Source: Pogonophryne albipinna
Lineage: Eukaryota; Chordata; Actinopteri; Perciformes; Artedidraconidae
Assembly (NCBI GenBank): GCA_028583405.1
Contig: JAPTMU010000402.1
Location: forward strand, 86,935-150,934
Length of the DNA stretch: 64,000 bases
Reading direction: 5' to 3'
In this document: positions 33,983 to 46,769 of the stretch, in pieces
How positions within the stretch are numbered: the first letter of the stretch is position 1
Layout of the letters: each line of letters starts with the position of its first letter
The notes under the pieces: model-generated
The model's database searches: none
What the model was told of the DNA's origin: nothing
The model's input: only the letters and a program-made list of their open reading frames with translations
Program-made: the position numbers and the translations under genes

Positions 33983-34559
33983 AAAAAACAAAAAAAAAAC
34001 GGAGCCGTTTGACGCCCCAGAGCGTTCCGTTTGCAGATCTATCCACCTTGGGACCCGTTATCGTTTGCGGGGTCCGTTTTGTTACGGCCTCGTGTAAACG
34101 AAAGGGCTATACGCAAGTGAAACGATACAACCCGTATCGTCCTCGTGTAAACGGGATCTTGGTTCCATGGGTGCTGGGCACTAAGTACGGCAAAGTACTT
34201 GGTGTGAAAGCGGCTAATGTGTTCTTTCTAACCAAATATCTCTCAGAGGGGCGTGGGGAGTGGCTCCTTATTTTCATCTAAAGTAACAGACAGAGAATCA
34301 GCACTTTTGAAACAGGGCTGAAACATAGGGGATTATGGGATGCTACAACGATCTGTTTGGTATTTGGAGCCAAACACTTCAGAGACATGTTTTGTATATA
34401 TCTGAGATCTGTAATATATTGATGAAAAATTGTATAATAGGAGAACTTTAAGTCAATTTAAGGTAATCAGACTGTATGCTTTAGCCACTATGCCAAGTGC
34501 ATTAACTTAATTAATTAAAGTACAGAACAACAACAATCTTGAGGTACTTGAATTTTGGA

Positions 34560-34951
34560 TTAAAGGTGGGGTAGGTCATTCACTTCAGAAACACTTGTTG
34601 TTATATTCCATGGAATGCTCTTAACATCCCGATAGCAATGAATATATTAAATGCTTTGACAATAAATACATTAAAAAATTTCATCTGTGGAAGCCGTGGT
34701 ACTGTAAAAAGCTAGACCAATTATTTTCACCGGCCCGGCTAAAGTAACTGGATGGCCTACCTGCCTGTCAGCCTTCCATCTCGTGCACAAACTTATCTCG
34801 TGCCCTCATTGGTCATGTGCGCGTTCGTGTGTGTTGGAGGAGGGGCTCTGTAAGGAAGTCTGAAGGAAGGGGTAGATTTTTTTTTGCTGCGTACTTTCAA
34901 ATTCTAGCGCACTCGAGCTGGTTTCTCCATTCTTACCTACCCTACCTTTAA
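34560..34951. mobile_element. piggyBac-like MITE with TTAA flanks
   Basis: TTAA then AGGTGGGGTAGGT at the left and ACCTACCCTACCT then TTAA at the right (one mismatch in 13). 392 bases including both TTAA, non-coding. The stretches 34220-34559 and 34952-35420 hold nothing else I recognise. Confidence 0.7.
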
Positions 34952-35470
34952 TATTTTCCTTTTATGTACGCAAAATGTGATACATTTACTTTTAGAAGCC
35001 AATACTTCTTGGTCTGAAAGCTGTAGTTATTTTACAGATTGAGAATATTATCTAAAACCTAATATAAATCAACTAATACAAAAATTACGTTATAATTATT
35101 GGTTGAGACATCCAGCAGCAGTATATTAAATAATGAACATTAGATTCACCTTTACCAGCTGTGACAACGTGTATGCATCAATAATCATGATGTACTCTTT
35201 TAATAAATGCTCTGTCCATCCGCAGGGAACTCAGCCGTGACTGATCCAGAGGCCCCCCCTCCCCCCTCCCTGCAGACAGTCATCAGTAATATATAAATGT
35301 TGTAAATAAAATGTAGATAAATGTGTTTCTTCCTCTGACACTTGATGATCACTGTTTTGAACATTTGTAAGTTGCAAAGTCAGTTTGTTGACTTGTTCTT
35401 TTTTATATCTTGACAGCTCTGCATGCATCCCTTGGATATTATTTTATTAACTGCTTTCATCGCGACCCTA

Positions 35471-37420
35471 TGGCCCTTTCTCATTTCTCTAACTCCCCTC
35501 CTCGACTCCCCTCCTCGACTCCCCTCCTCGATACTTAGTCCCGCCCACAGGAGATGCGAGCAGAGGAGCCGAGGAGGGGAACCGAGGAGAGAGGAGGGGA
35601 AGCAGCAGGCGGTTAGAGAAATGAGAACTCCTCTCCTCTGAGCGGTCATTTTAAAGAGACGTCCATTAATGATGACAGGAGGCACAGCAGCCCTCTGTCT
35701 GATGGACAGATGTGTTCATGATGACTTATATAATTACTTTTAATTCATTCACAGTGCGGTATAATGAGACAATAACAGGCTACAGATGCAGACACACACA
35801 CACACATATGTATACATTTATATAAATATATACAATTTCAGAATCAAACAGAGCACTCTCATAATAACGTAACCCTCTCCCCTCTCTGGTCGCTACAATG
35901 AGGAAAATAAATTACGGGCCAAAAGTTTTATTTACAAGTATTAAAAGTAAGCAGAGGACACCAAACCAACTGAGACCTGTCTGTCCGCTGCATCTACGCA
36001 CACACTGTACCACACACACGCACACACTGTACCACACACACCTACACCACACACACACGCACATACAGTTCCTAAAACAGGCTACAGCCGTTGTGTATTT
36101 TATTATGTGAAGCACTAAATGGTTTTAGAAAAATATCGACTCTTTGTAGATATCTACTAAACTAAAGCAAATCAAAAGAGTAGGCCTGTTATACTGAGTG
36201 ATATATATCTTACACATGCTCTGCTTTCTGCACGGACCTCACAGCTGTTCTCACTGTAATCATCGCGTTGCGATGAAAGCAGTTAATAAAATAATATCCA
36301 GGGGATGCATGCAGAGCTGTCATTGGCTGAGATAAGTCCGGCCGTGCGTCACGACTCTTTGAAACATCTCTGTTCCCGGAAATGCATCCACGAAGGAGCC
36401 GTGGAGGACCGTGGAGGACCCATCAGTGTATCCTCGGTTATAGCTCCTCCAGAGAGCCTCCTCAACGCTCGATCCTCGGTGCTCGAAGTGCATTTAGAGA
36501 AATGAGATGTCCTTCAACATGGCGCGCTGAAATTCATTTCCGGGTCACTACCGGAGGACCGAGGAGTCGAGGAGGGGGATTTGATGATATGAGAAAGGGC
36601 CAATGATCACGACGCGATGTTTACAGTGAAAACGGCTGTGAGGTCCGTGCAGAAAGCAGAGCAGTGTGTATAATATATATCAGGCCTACTCTTTTTATTT
36701 GCTTTAGTTTAGTAGATATCTACAAAGAGTTGATATTTTTCTAAAACCAAATGTAGTGCTTCACATAATAAAATACACAACGGCTGTAGCCTGTTTTAGG
36801 AACTGTATGTGCGTGTGTGTGGTGTAGGTGTGTGTGGTACAGTGTGTGCGTAGATGCAGCGGACAGACAGGTCTCAGTTGGTTTGGTGTCCTCTGCTTAC
36901 TTTTAATACTTGTAAATAAAACTTTTGGCCCGTAATTTATTTTCCTCATTGTAGCGACCAGAGAGGGGAGAGGGAGAGGGGGGGGGGGGGGGGGGTATAT
37001 CCAGTCTCTGATATACGTTATTATGAGAGTGCTCTGTTTGATTCTGAAATTGTATATATTTATATAAATATATATATAAATATATGTGTGTGTGTGTGTC
37101 CGCATCTGTAGCCTGTTATTGTCTCATTATACCGCACTATAAATGAATTAAAAGTAAATATATAAGTCGTCATGAACACATCTGTCTATCAAACAGAGGG
37201 CTTCTGTGCCTCCTGTCATCATTAATGGACGTCTCTTTAAAATGACCGCTCAGAGGAGAGGAGTTCTCATTTCTCTAACCGCCTGCTGCTTCCCCTCCTC
37301 GGTTCCCCTCCTCGGCTCCCCTCCTCGGCTCCTCCGCTCGCATCTCCTGTGGGCGGGACTAAGTATCGAGGATAGGAGTCGAGGAGGGGAGTCGGGGAGG
37401 GGAGTTAGAGAAATGGCCCC
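35471..37420. repeat. 2-kb palindrome with GAGGAG-rich ends
   Basis: Left arm (about 35471-36255) and right arm (about 36605-37420) are inverted copies, including CTCTCCTCTGAGCGGTCATT, GACGTCCATTAATGATGACA and the AAGCAGAGGACACCAAACCA segment. A 340-base dispersed repeat (36265-36600) forms the loop. CACA-rich and G-homopolymer differences separate the arms. No coding content. Confidence 0.85.
36265..36600 (+). repeat. Dispersed repeat with GAGGAG minisatellite-like end, copy 2 (palindrome loop)
   Basis: Partner of 26706-27019. Its first ~45 bases are also inverted at 35421-35466, just outside the left arm, which suggests the element's own ends took part in forming the palindrome. Confidence 0.6.
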
Positions 37421-37838
37421 TATAACGTCCAGGAGCGACGCTTGGTCAGGGTCCCGTGGCGTGCAGTTGGGACGCGCCGAGGGTCCTTCAGCTTCATAAA
37501 CGGACGCAAAGAGCTTTCAACTGCTTGAATGTATTCCCATCGGCGGCGGTATTTGACGCTCATGGAAGCACCGCATCCGTTTATGTCAGCAGCTCTTAAA
37601 GGCAATGTGAGCGTCCATTCCCATTGGATAACGGAGAATTGTACACCCGGAAGTAAGTATTCTTCTTACTGTCGATTGATTTGACAGTGATATCTTCACT
37701 ACTCATCAACTCAAAAACACCAGATTACCTTTTTTAATTAAATGACATTGATTGGTTTAAATTGTGTGCAATGCTTTTGTGTTTTTCCCCTTCAATTCTG
37801 AGAAACAACTTGTTTTCTCTGAAATGTGTAGCACCAAA

Positions 37839-38764
37839 GAGACTACACTACCCACAATCCCCAGCTATTGTTGTGACGACGCCTGTCCGCTTTGCGACAA
37901 ACCCCGTGATTAATCTTCAAGCTCTGGGATTGGATGTTGGAGTGGCAGTGCGCCAAGGTTACGCCGAGCGTCAAGCTCTTTGAAATGGAACGAAACCACG
38001 GCAGACTATTCAAAACTGGACTCGAACGCCCCCCGAGAACTACACATGCTGGCTATTGTGTTTCGCAACATGTTCTCTATGGCACGTCTCTACTGGGAAT
38101 TGTAGTTTTAAAAGACGTTTTCGTTTTTCCCAAAATTAGAAGTTGACAGTATTAAACTGTGTACAGCCCTGGAGGTTTAGGGGATAGTAAACAAATTGGT
38201 GTGTACACATTTAAAACATGTAATTACTAAATGGGTGAACATCGCTTGTATCCATAATGGTGCAGCATTAATATATACCCACATGGCAGCTCATTGTTAC
38301 TTTGTAATTCTACTCCACTACAATTCAGAGGTTAACCTGGTATTTTTACTCCACTACATTTATTTGAGTTACTTTGCAGATTCTGATTAATGATGTGAAA
38401 TATAAACAACCCTTAAAGCAGACTTTAGTTACATCTGAGTAAAATTCAGGGAAGGTGATTGTCAAGTGCCAACAATCAGGAGAGATATTTGATAGTTGGT
38501 GCTTGAGAAGACTAAACATTTATCTGCAGATCTCTATGAAGTATATGAATTACTCGTTATTCTCTACTAATAGTTCATTAAAGACTGTATATAATTGCTA
38601 TTTTGCACATCCATTTCAAGATTTCAAGATTTATTGACATATCATATACACAACTATGGTGTAGTTCTGCAATGAATGAAAAACTTGGGTCGCAGGTTCC
38701 TCAACAGTGCATTACAAGACATCTATCAATATGTGTGTACCTCCACCATTAAACTGTCATATTC
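37839..38764 (+). repeat. Direct duplication, copy 1
   Basis: About 0.93 kb that recurs at 39219-40132 with ~95% identity by eye (GTGATTAATCTTCAAGCTCT, GGAATTGTAGTTTTAAAAGA and so on). Contains no gene. 37430-37838 is likewise without identifiable features. Confidence 0.85.
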
Positions 38765-39040
38765 CAACCCTGTCTCCTAAAAATTACGTTCCCACAGAAC
38801 TAAACTGCATTCTCAATTACGTTTAGCAAGAAACGTATTTTCTCCCACGTTACGTTTCTTATGAACATATCTTAAATACGTTTATTTCTACATATCTTTG
38901 CCATTTATTGTCTTGCTTATAATAATGATAATAGTCATTTATAAATATCATTTTAGAGCACACATTTGAAATCAGTAGGCGAGGCTGTAATTTCTCCAGC
39001 TGTTACTCTCATGAGCGAGGCAGAAAATAATAGTTTTAAC

Positions 39041-39154
39041 ATGCCAAAAAGCTGCTGTGTCGTTTATTGCACCTCAAACATTAAAACAAATCCAGAGTTA
39101 CGTGTTTCTGTACTTCCTCTAAGAAGAAAGGACAGTAACAGAAGATCTCTGTGA
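39041..39154 (+). pseudogene. THAP-domain N terminus, left arm
   Basis: 37 codons starting MPKSCCVVYCTSN and ending RRKDSNRRSL then a stop. The CVVYC cysteine pair and basic stretch before the expected tryptophan are those of a THAP (C2CH) DNA-binding domain as in P-element/Kolobok-type transposases. The conserved Trp and the later Cys/His are lost. Confidence 0.65.
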
Positions 39155-39218
39155 CGCCAGATGTGGTGTTGTTAATGCAATATTTTATCCGAAAAAAAAT
39201 TCAGTTTAGGATGGCCGA

Positions 39219-40132
39219 AGACACTACACTACCCATAATCCCCAGCTATCGTTTGGGACTACAGTCCCGTTGACAAACCCCGTGATTAATCTTCAAGCTC
39301 TGGGACTGGATGTTGGAGTGGCAGTGCGCCAAGGTTATGCTGAGCGTCAAGCTCTTTGAAATGGAACGAAACCACGGCTGACTATTCAAAACTGGACTCG
39401 AACGTCCCCCCAGAAATACACATGCTGGCTATTGTGTTTCGCAACATGTTCTCTATGGCACGTCTCTACTGGGAATTGTAGTTTTAAAAGACGTTTTCCC
39501 CAAAATTAGAAGTTGACAGTATTAAACTGTGTACAGGCCTGTAGGTTTAGGTGAAAGTAAACAAATTGGTGTGTACACATTTAAAACATGTAATTACTAC
39601 ATGGGTGAAAATCGCTTGTATCCATAGCATTAATATATACCCACATGACAGCTCATTGTTACTTTGTAATTCTACTCCACTACAATTCAGAGGTTAACCT
39701 GGTATTTTTACTCCACTACATTTATTTTAGTTACTTTGCAGATTCTGATTAATGATGTGAAATATAAACAACCCTTAAAGCAGACTTTAGTTACACCTGA
39801 GTAAAATTCAGGGAAGGTGATTGTCAAGTGCCAAAAATCAGGAGAGATATTTGATAGTTGGTGCTTGAGAAGACTAAACATTTATCTGCAGATCTCTATA
39901 AAGTATATTAATTACCTGTTATTCTCTACTAATAGTTCATTAAAGTATATTATGGCTATTTTGCACATCCATTTCAAGATTTCAAGATTTTCTAAGGTTT
40001 ATTGACATATCATATACACAACTACGGTGTAGTTATGCAATGAATGAAAAACTTGGGTCACAGGTTCCTCAACAGTGCATTACAAGCCATCTATCAATAT
40101 GTGTGTACCTCCACCATTAAACTGTCATATTC
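39219..40132 (+). repeat. Direct duplication, copy 2
   Basis: Second copy of 37839-38764, here continuing without interruption through CATATTCTGCACATTTCTTA into 40157, i.e. it preserves the empty target site of the THAP-type element. Confidence 0.85.
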
Positions 40133-40157
40133 TGCACATTTCTTATACTATCTACAT

Positions 40158-41780
40158 ACATAAGAGTATAATTCATATGTATAATATCAGTTAAAATAAG
40201 TGCTTCAACATAGTTAACATTGCAGGAAAGCAATATATTAGACGTTAAGTACTTTGTCAGGCTTAATATTTATCTGTAGATAGATACCCCCAAAGCTTTT
40301 TTCTTATTTGAAAGAAGACCTTAACCTAAAGTACTCTTTAATGTGTTAATAAAGGTTAATTAGTTTGTCTGTTTTGCACATCCTCATATTAATATCTTTG
40401 TACATCCTGCACTAAACTGTTTTATTGTAGAGATCACTTACTAGTATCTTCTTGATTTGTTATATTCTATATTTCTATCATTGACCTTCTACTTTCCCCC
40501 TATGAAAGTATGTACTCTTAATATTTTTTTCATCAAATAACATTATTCAACAAAAATAACATTATTCAACAAAAATAATTCAATGACGTGCTTTAACCAC
40601 TAGGCGGTGCACACAAGGTACACACAGAATTCTAATAATAACTTTGTATTATTAGTGTAAGACACTTATGTATAACATCTGAAGATATGTAGTTTTATTC
40701 ATGTTTTTACATAATTGTACAGGATATTGCTATACTATTTCTCATGTTTTACTTCTACACATTAATATCTGATTTGTAAAACATCACAGACAGAAATGCA
40801 TATCCGTCATTTAATGGTAAGCTATTGAAATTGTGATTCCATAGATGTGTCTCCCATCACCCGAAACCCCTGACTATTCTCTCAACTCAGATTTACATTC
40901 TTTAATTCAAAGAAAATCAGTAATATCTTTAAAAACTACAAGTCCTTTTCTATCAGCTGTGCACCGTTATGGTGTAAATATAACCTATCTACCAATTGGA
41001 TCAAATATAAAAGTCAGCCGAATTACTATTGATACTGCAAGGAGACGTATTTTGTGAAAAGAAATGCAAGATGTTGTTTAATTGTTGATATATTTATGAT
41101 CCACGTCACATATTCAGTTTTGGCGGCAGTTCTCCTGTTTGTCCAGAAGTCTTCTCATCAGGGCTCTATAAATAATGAACTACGGCAGATGTGTAATATT
41201 TAATGCAGCCGAACCGTGTATTACAATGCCGTTATGTGATGACTTCCAAAGAGAAAAGCAAGCACACTCGGAATAAAGTATTATTATTTTTTTTTTTAAA
41301 TATTTTCGGATATCATATCGCATTAACATCATATCCCAACATGCATTGCGGCTAAAACATCCAATCAACGAGCTTCAAGCTGAGGATCTTGAGTCCGTTC
41401 AGTGGGTTTGTGGTGTGTATCGCTCAAAATGTCCCTTATAGGCCTACGTCTGTTTCCGGTGACTTTATTTACGGCTAAAAAGCCCAAGATTATAGAATTA
41501 AACGAATAAATAAAAACAAGGATAATTGTGTGTTATTGGTGAGTAAATAACAGTGTGTTATTTAGAAAAGAATAACAAATTAGAAGGAAAAAAAGATTTT
41601 CAAAAATACAGATTTCAGTATTTTGAGGCTCTTAGCCCCATTTCTTTTCCTCACAGACGGGAACAAAAGTCCAACATTATACGATTTAAAATAAAAAGAT
41701 AAAACACTGGCATGTAACTTACGTTAGAATAAATAGAATGGTTTTGAATAATAGATGAGAGTCACTTTACAGCCCCGCCC
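40158..41780. other. No recognisable feature
   Basis: AT-rich sequence inside the THAP-type element. Open frames (for example 40845-41057) have no recognisable domain. Confidence 0.4.
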
Positions 41781-41814
41781 ACTTTTGGGGAAACCAACGC
41801 TGTCTGAACGGCGA

Positions 41815-41940
41815 TCAAGCCTGAAGCCACAGAGATCTTCTGTTACTGTCCTTTCTTCTTAGAGGAAGTACAGAAATACGTAACTCTGGATTTGTTTTAA
41901 TGTTTGAGGTGCAATAAACGACACAGCAGCTTTTTGCCAT
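41815..41940 (-). pseudogene. THAP-domain N terminus, right arm
   Basis: 41 codons, MAKSCCVVYCTSN to RRSLWLQA then a stop. One step longer than the left arm: it keeps the LWLQA containing the conserved Trp, supporting the THAP assignment. The rest of the domain is missing. Confidence 0.7.
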
Positions 41941-43119
41941 GTTAAAAACTATTATTTTCTGCCTCGCTCATCAGCTGGCGAAATTACAGCCTCGCCTACT
42001 GATTTCAAATGTGTGCTCTAAAATGATATTTATAAATGACTATTATCATTATTATAAGCAAGACAATAAATGGCAAAGATATGTAGAAAATAAACGTATT
42101 TAAGATACGTTCATAAGAAACGTAACGTGGGAGAAAATACGTTTCTGGCTAAACGTAATTGAGAATGCAGTTTAGTTCTGTGGGAACGTAATTTTTAGGA
42201 GACAGGGTTGCATATTCTGCACATTTCTTATACTATCTCAGGGGATGAACAGATGGAGGATGTTGAGCTTTCAGCCGTCAGCAGGGACATGAGGCATCAG
42301 TAGCACGGAGGATGGAGGATGATGAAGAAATGATGAAGATGCTCCTGCGGCGGCCTAAGTGTCCAAATCAAAACGTTATCTATAGATGAAAATACAACAT
42401 CACCCACCAGGATTACATTTCACAGACTCACAAAACAGGGAAAACAGTATAAAAACATCTCCTTCTTATAAAATTACATTATTTCTTTTTATTCTGAAAA
42501 GAAATCCCAACAAGCAAACTCTTAACTCCAAGTAAAAGAAAACGCCAAAAGTCAACAGCTTTTCTGGTAAAACTTAGCATTTTGATCTGTAGTTGAAGAA
42601 CTGATTTCCAACTGCACTTTGACATCATTCTCACGGTTTTCATACTGTCTCTGTACATGATCATTCATGTCAGTCATCAGAAGTGTGCATCCTGATGACG
42701 GTACACTCTGCAAACAAACAGCTGACATGTTGTGAGAAAAGTATAATTAAAATACAGACTTAAAAAAAGTGCACAGTAAAACTTTTTTTAGGATTTGCAA
42801 ATCAAGAGGATGTTAAAAAGGGAACATTTGCCAACTAAACAATGCTCAAAGTTACATTACATTTAGCTGACGCTTTTATCCAAAGCGACTTACAATAAGT
42901 GCGTTCGACCAAGGAGATACAACCTTGAAGAAAACAGAATCATATAAGAACATCAGGTTTCATAGAGCCACACATTTCAAGTGCTACTCAACTGGCTTTA
43001 GATAAGCCAGTCCTTTATTAGTAGCCTTTATAAGTGCTTTGTTCGTAATTGTTGGAAATCAAATACAAAGGTGCCCACTGAAATAAGTTCTTCCCTGTCC
43101 TCTGTTACACATGATGTAT

Positions 43120-43162
<43 letters not shown>

Positions 43163-44014
43163 CATTTTACCAAATCAAAAAAGGGATCGTGTTGACGTAC
43201 ATTCAAGTACTACTAAATCTCTAATCCTGGCCTTATAAATGTGTCCATGAATCAGATTTAAAAACTTGACTTAAGAACCTAAAGTCACCACATTTATCAT
43301 GTTGAAACATATAAATAAAGTTATCTAAAACCTTTTTTCCCTTTCCAAAGCTTAAAGAGAACCCGATGAATCTATTGAAAGAGAGACAGTACTCACCTCC
43401 ACAGTAATGGAGAGCTACAGTCATTTTGAAGACATTAGCCGTCAGTACTATACTGCTCTTTGTGCAGGTTTAGGAAGAACTGGCGATGCTGGTCTGTATC
43501 CAAATAACACAGTAACACTGTACCACACAACCGGATTCAGGTTCCAGTGTAGCTGGCGTCAACAGGAAAGAAATTTGCATCGCACATTTCATTTGAAAAA
43601 GGGAAATAAGATGCAAAACAAGTTGGCGCTTATGTTGTGACACTTGGGAACACCCGGCAGGGATCACCTAAAGCTATCAACACAACCCAAAATGTACAAA
43701 AGATCATATATACTGCAATGTATATCATCTGGCACACTGTATGTCTGTCCTCTTGGCAGACATGTCCTGTTACAATGTAGCTTTCCAATAAAAAAAGCTG
43801 GCCCTAGAGGGGGGGGGGCTAGTGGAGCCTCACAGCGGCGAAACTGTGGCGCGCTGTAGGTGCGCCACGTTTGCGCTTCAGATGAGGCTCCCTCCGCAAA
43901 ATGAGCCACATTTTGCCTCACCTCAGCCTGCCTCACAGTCTGCGTGATCTGCGTGCCGTGTAGGGAGGGGCGGCCCTGTATAATAACTTAATATCAAATG
44001 CAGTCATTTGGTCT

Positions 44015-44278
44015 TTAGCAACAGCTTGTGAGAGCAGCACATTCATCGGTGTTCTTTTTAATGCTGCCAGTTTGTTGATGGCCTGTGTGTTGATGGGACT
44101 TCTCATGCTCCCTACATTTTCCCCCTGCCTTTCGCCAGTTGTTAAATCCTCCTTTCACAAAACTCCCATCCCTGATCTTGTCTGCACTGACGAGCTTCTT
44201 TTCTATAGCAGAGCAACAGAAGAAGCACACCGCATTATTACTTTCTCTTATAGTGAAGCTTTTTATAGACTGCTTACA
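44015..44278 (-). pseudogene. hAT-like zinc-finger exon, block B
   Basis: Same frame and residues as the block A copy (FFCCSA, GGFNNWRKAGGKC, HEKSHQHTGH); acceptor kept. Confidence 0.5.
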
Positions 44279-45388
44279 CTAAAATGCTAACTCAAAAACA
44301 GTAACTCAAAATAAAACTTTTGTATTTATTTGTTTAGTGAACTTTTTGGCGTTGCAGTTACAACTCTCCGCCAACAGATGTGGATGCTGCAGCCCCCTCA
44401 GCACCCCCCTTCCCGCGTCCATGCCTATAACTGAATCACCTCTCTCCTCACATCTTACTTATATACGGCTGTTTGAGTAAATTTGATTATTCTGCTTGAA
44501 ATTTTAATGAAAACCACTGTATCTCAGTTGACAAAAATGGAGCAGATCAGACCCATTTAATGAAATGACAGATTTGGCATTAGGTATCATTTTGCTTCTG
44601 TATCATTTAAAGCCATTCTGAAATTAATAACCAAGCCATGCTTCTTGCTGAAACACCTCAAACAGGAGATATCATACAATATGTAAGAAGTCATCTCATT
44701 ATAGTGTTTTATTGAGTGTCACAATGGTTGGCTTTTATTTATTATATTAATTTAAAAAAGTCCTGTGAGATGTAACTAGGTGGAAACAGATCAGCTGATC
44801 TCCTATCAGTTCCTGATTATCTCTGAACTGGTTTTAAAAATATACATAAATATATAACAACAATTTTTAGACTACTCAGGACTAGCTGTAACAGGGATTC
44901 AGGCTTCTACGTTTAAAACACACACAAAAACAATTAAAAGTGACCAAATCGTGAGAAGATTCCTCACCAAACTGAATGCAAAAAGTAGGCAAGTTAGTCT
45001 ACAATGTATAACGTTAAGGAAAATACCTTCCAGAAACTGCAAAAAAAATGAAGAAAATAAAAATACAATCGCAGCTTGAATTGCTCTAAATTCGGCATTC
45101 AAGGCAACACGTATTTTGGACAAATCGCAATTTATTTATGCTTGGTACACCATCATGGCAGGATCAAGGACAGACAAAGTTGTAGTGTGTACCTTTACAA
45201 TACGGACAGCCTTTTTTTCGATGTAACGCTTTGCTTTGTTAGCAGTCATCCAAGCCGATTTCACCTTGAGATTCTCTGAATATGTTTTACATTCAAAATA
45301 ACCGATTTTGCAAACTGTCTGCCTTTTAACAACCAGGAAACTACAAGTGTAAGATGTATGAATGAGGGTTGGCGCACACTGCTCTTAC

Positions 45389-45646
45389 CGTTTAGTCACC
45401 GGTGATTAGTGTCCCCCCTTCATTCCAAACAGCGTCGTCGTTAGACCGGTTTCTCACACATATCCCCCGGACTTCAGGTAAAACTAACTCCTGGGTGTTA
45501 GTGGAAATCACTTGGCCTTTAAAGTTTCTCTTTCCCCGACGTGTGACACTTTTACTTGTCATTCGAACAGCTGAATAAAAACGAGGAAACGGGTTAGTCT
45601 GCGCATCTGTTAGCCGGGTACGTTCCTCTGTGTAAGATGAACACAC
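45389..45646 (-). other. Unidentified exon-like ORF, block B
   Basis: Identical in frame to the block A segment, with the same acceptor and donor. Confidence 0.3.
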
Positions 45647-46562
45647 CTGAAGAAAGTGATGCTAATTAACGGTATGTGGATGCAGCAAGAGAAGGTCTCC
45701 ATTTTCCCAAGACACAGGACATTGAAGCCTCACAGTCACAGCAGTCAACTTAAGGTGAAGGTATATATATTTTCACACAGTCTCATGTTACTTTAGTTTT
45801 AAGTGTTGCTTAATTTTTTAGAATATGCCCACTGAAAATGTACATTTGTGTCCACAGTTAGCTAGCTACCTTAGCTATTGTAGATAATTGCCCTTGAAAA
45901 TAACAATAAAAAGTAAAGGTTGGTCTCCAAAAAAACAACATTGTCCACCATATCAATTCAGTCATGCATTTTTGCACTTTAAATATAACTTACTTTATAT
46001 TGTGTATAACACACTGTCTGCTGTCACCCTCTCCTTAAAACTTTCAAAATATACATTTAACTTCAGTTGTGCTTTTTGCAGAGCAGCAGTCTATTTTAAT
46101 GATATCCGTAATAAGTAGTTAACACAAAACAATAAAGCTATTATTCTGAGAAATTAAGTTATAAAACTATATGCCAATGACATGTTTGGGAGTAAAAGGC
46201 CTTGTTAGGTAGATCTCAAGGTCAACATTACACTTAGTACAATGCTGTTACTGAAGAGTAAAAATTATTTTGACCACCGCTTTCGTAAACTGACACTGGA
46301 TTTGGCCTCTTAAATGGGTCCCAAGTGTGATAAATTCAACCCTGTCTCCTAAAGATTACGTTCCCACAGAACTAAACTGCATTCTTTCACACACATACGG
46401 GTATTGGGCCGAGGGCGACACCGTACTTCCGGTATCCGCCATTTTACGCGAGGTGCAAGCAGAATATCATAGTCTATTGCCTTAATCAATATCTAGTCAA
46501 CTCTAAAATACCACATATATGCATTGGCATGATAATATTATTGTGACAAGTGGGGTATTCAC

Positions 46563-46769
46563 CTGGTGTTTCCAGAAGATAGACGTAGATGCAGCCAAAA
46601 TCGATGAAGGCCACTTTCGAGGGTCATTTTTCCATACATCTGCAGGCAGTCTGTAAAGGCAATCCGACAACCCACACAGCTCTAGTTTACGCTGGTAACG
46701 ACCTAGAGCACACCCCTCAAGTCCAGAGATGTAATCCGAAGACATGCAGCGATTTCTTCGGTCGTTCAT
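46563..46769 (-). pseudogene. Captured first-exon fragment (YqaJ-associated family-like), block B
   Basis: 69 codons identical to block A, ending at CAG|GTGAAT. The intron start differs from A by a 20-base insert (GATAATATTATTGTGACAAG), which block C shares. Confidence 0.45.

Larger units (their letters stand above)
30021..34219. mobile_element. DNA element(s) with 19-bp inverted ends, split by a LINE
   Basis: CATTAGGCGCTTTCACACC at 30021-30039 is inverted with one mismatch at 34201-34219, and similarity extends inward (AGTACTTT...CCGTACTT). A second inverted pair lies inside (GACCCCATTTACACGGGAAC at 30591 and its relative at 34138-34157), suggesting one element inserted in another. A LINE (31233-33982) sits in the middle. 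An alternative right end for the outer element is near 30563 (CCGGTGTGAACG). Confidence 0.55.
38765..42210. mobile_element. THAP-type element with ~390-bp inverted ends and 7-bp target duplication
   Basis: Left end CAACCCTGTCTCCTAAAAAT and right end ATTTTTAGGAGACAGGGTTG are inverted, and homology extends about 390 bases inward. CATATTC flanks both ends (38758-38764 and 42211-42217). An intact version of the flanking sequence without the insertion occurs at 40120-40157, inside the element. Both arms carry the start of a THAP domain. No full transposase is present. Confidence 0.7.
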
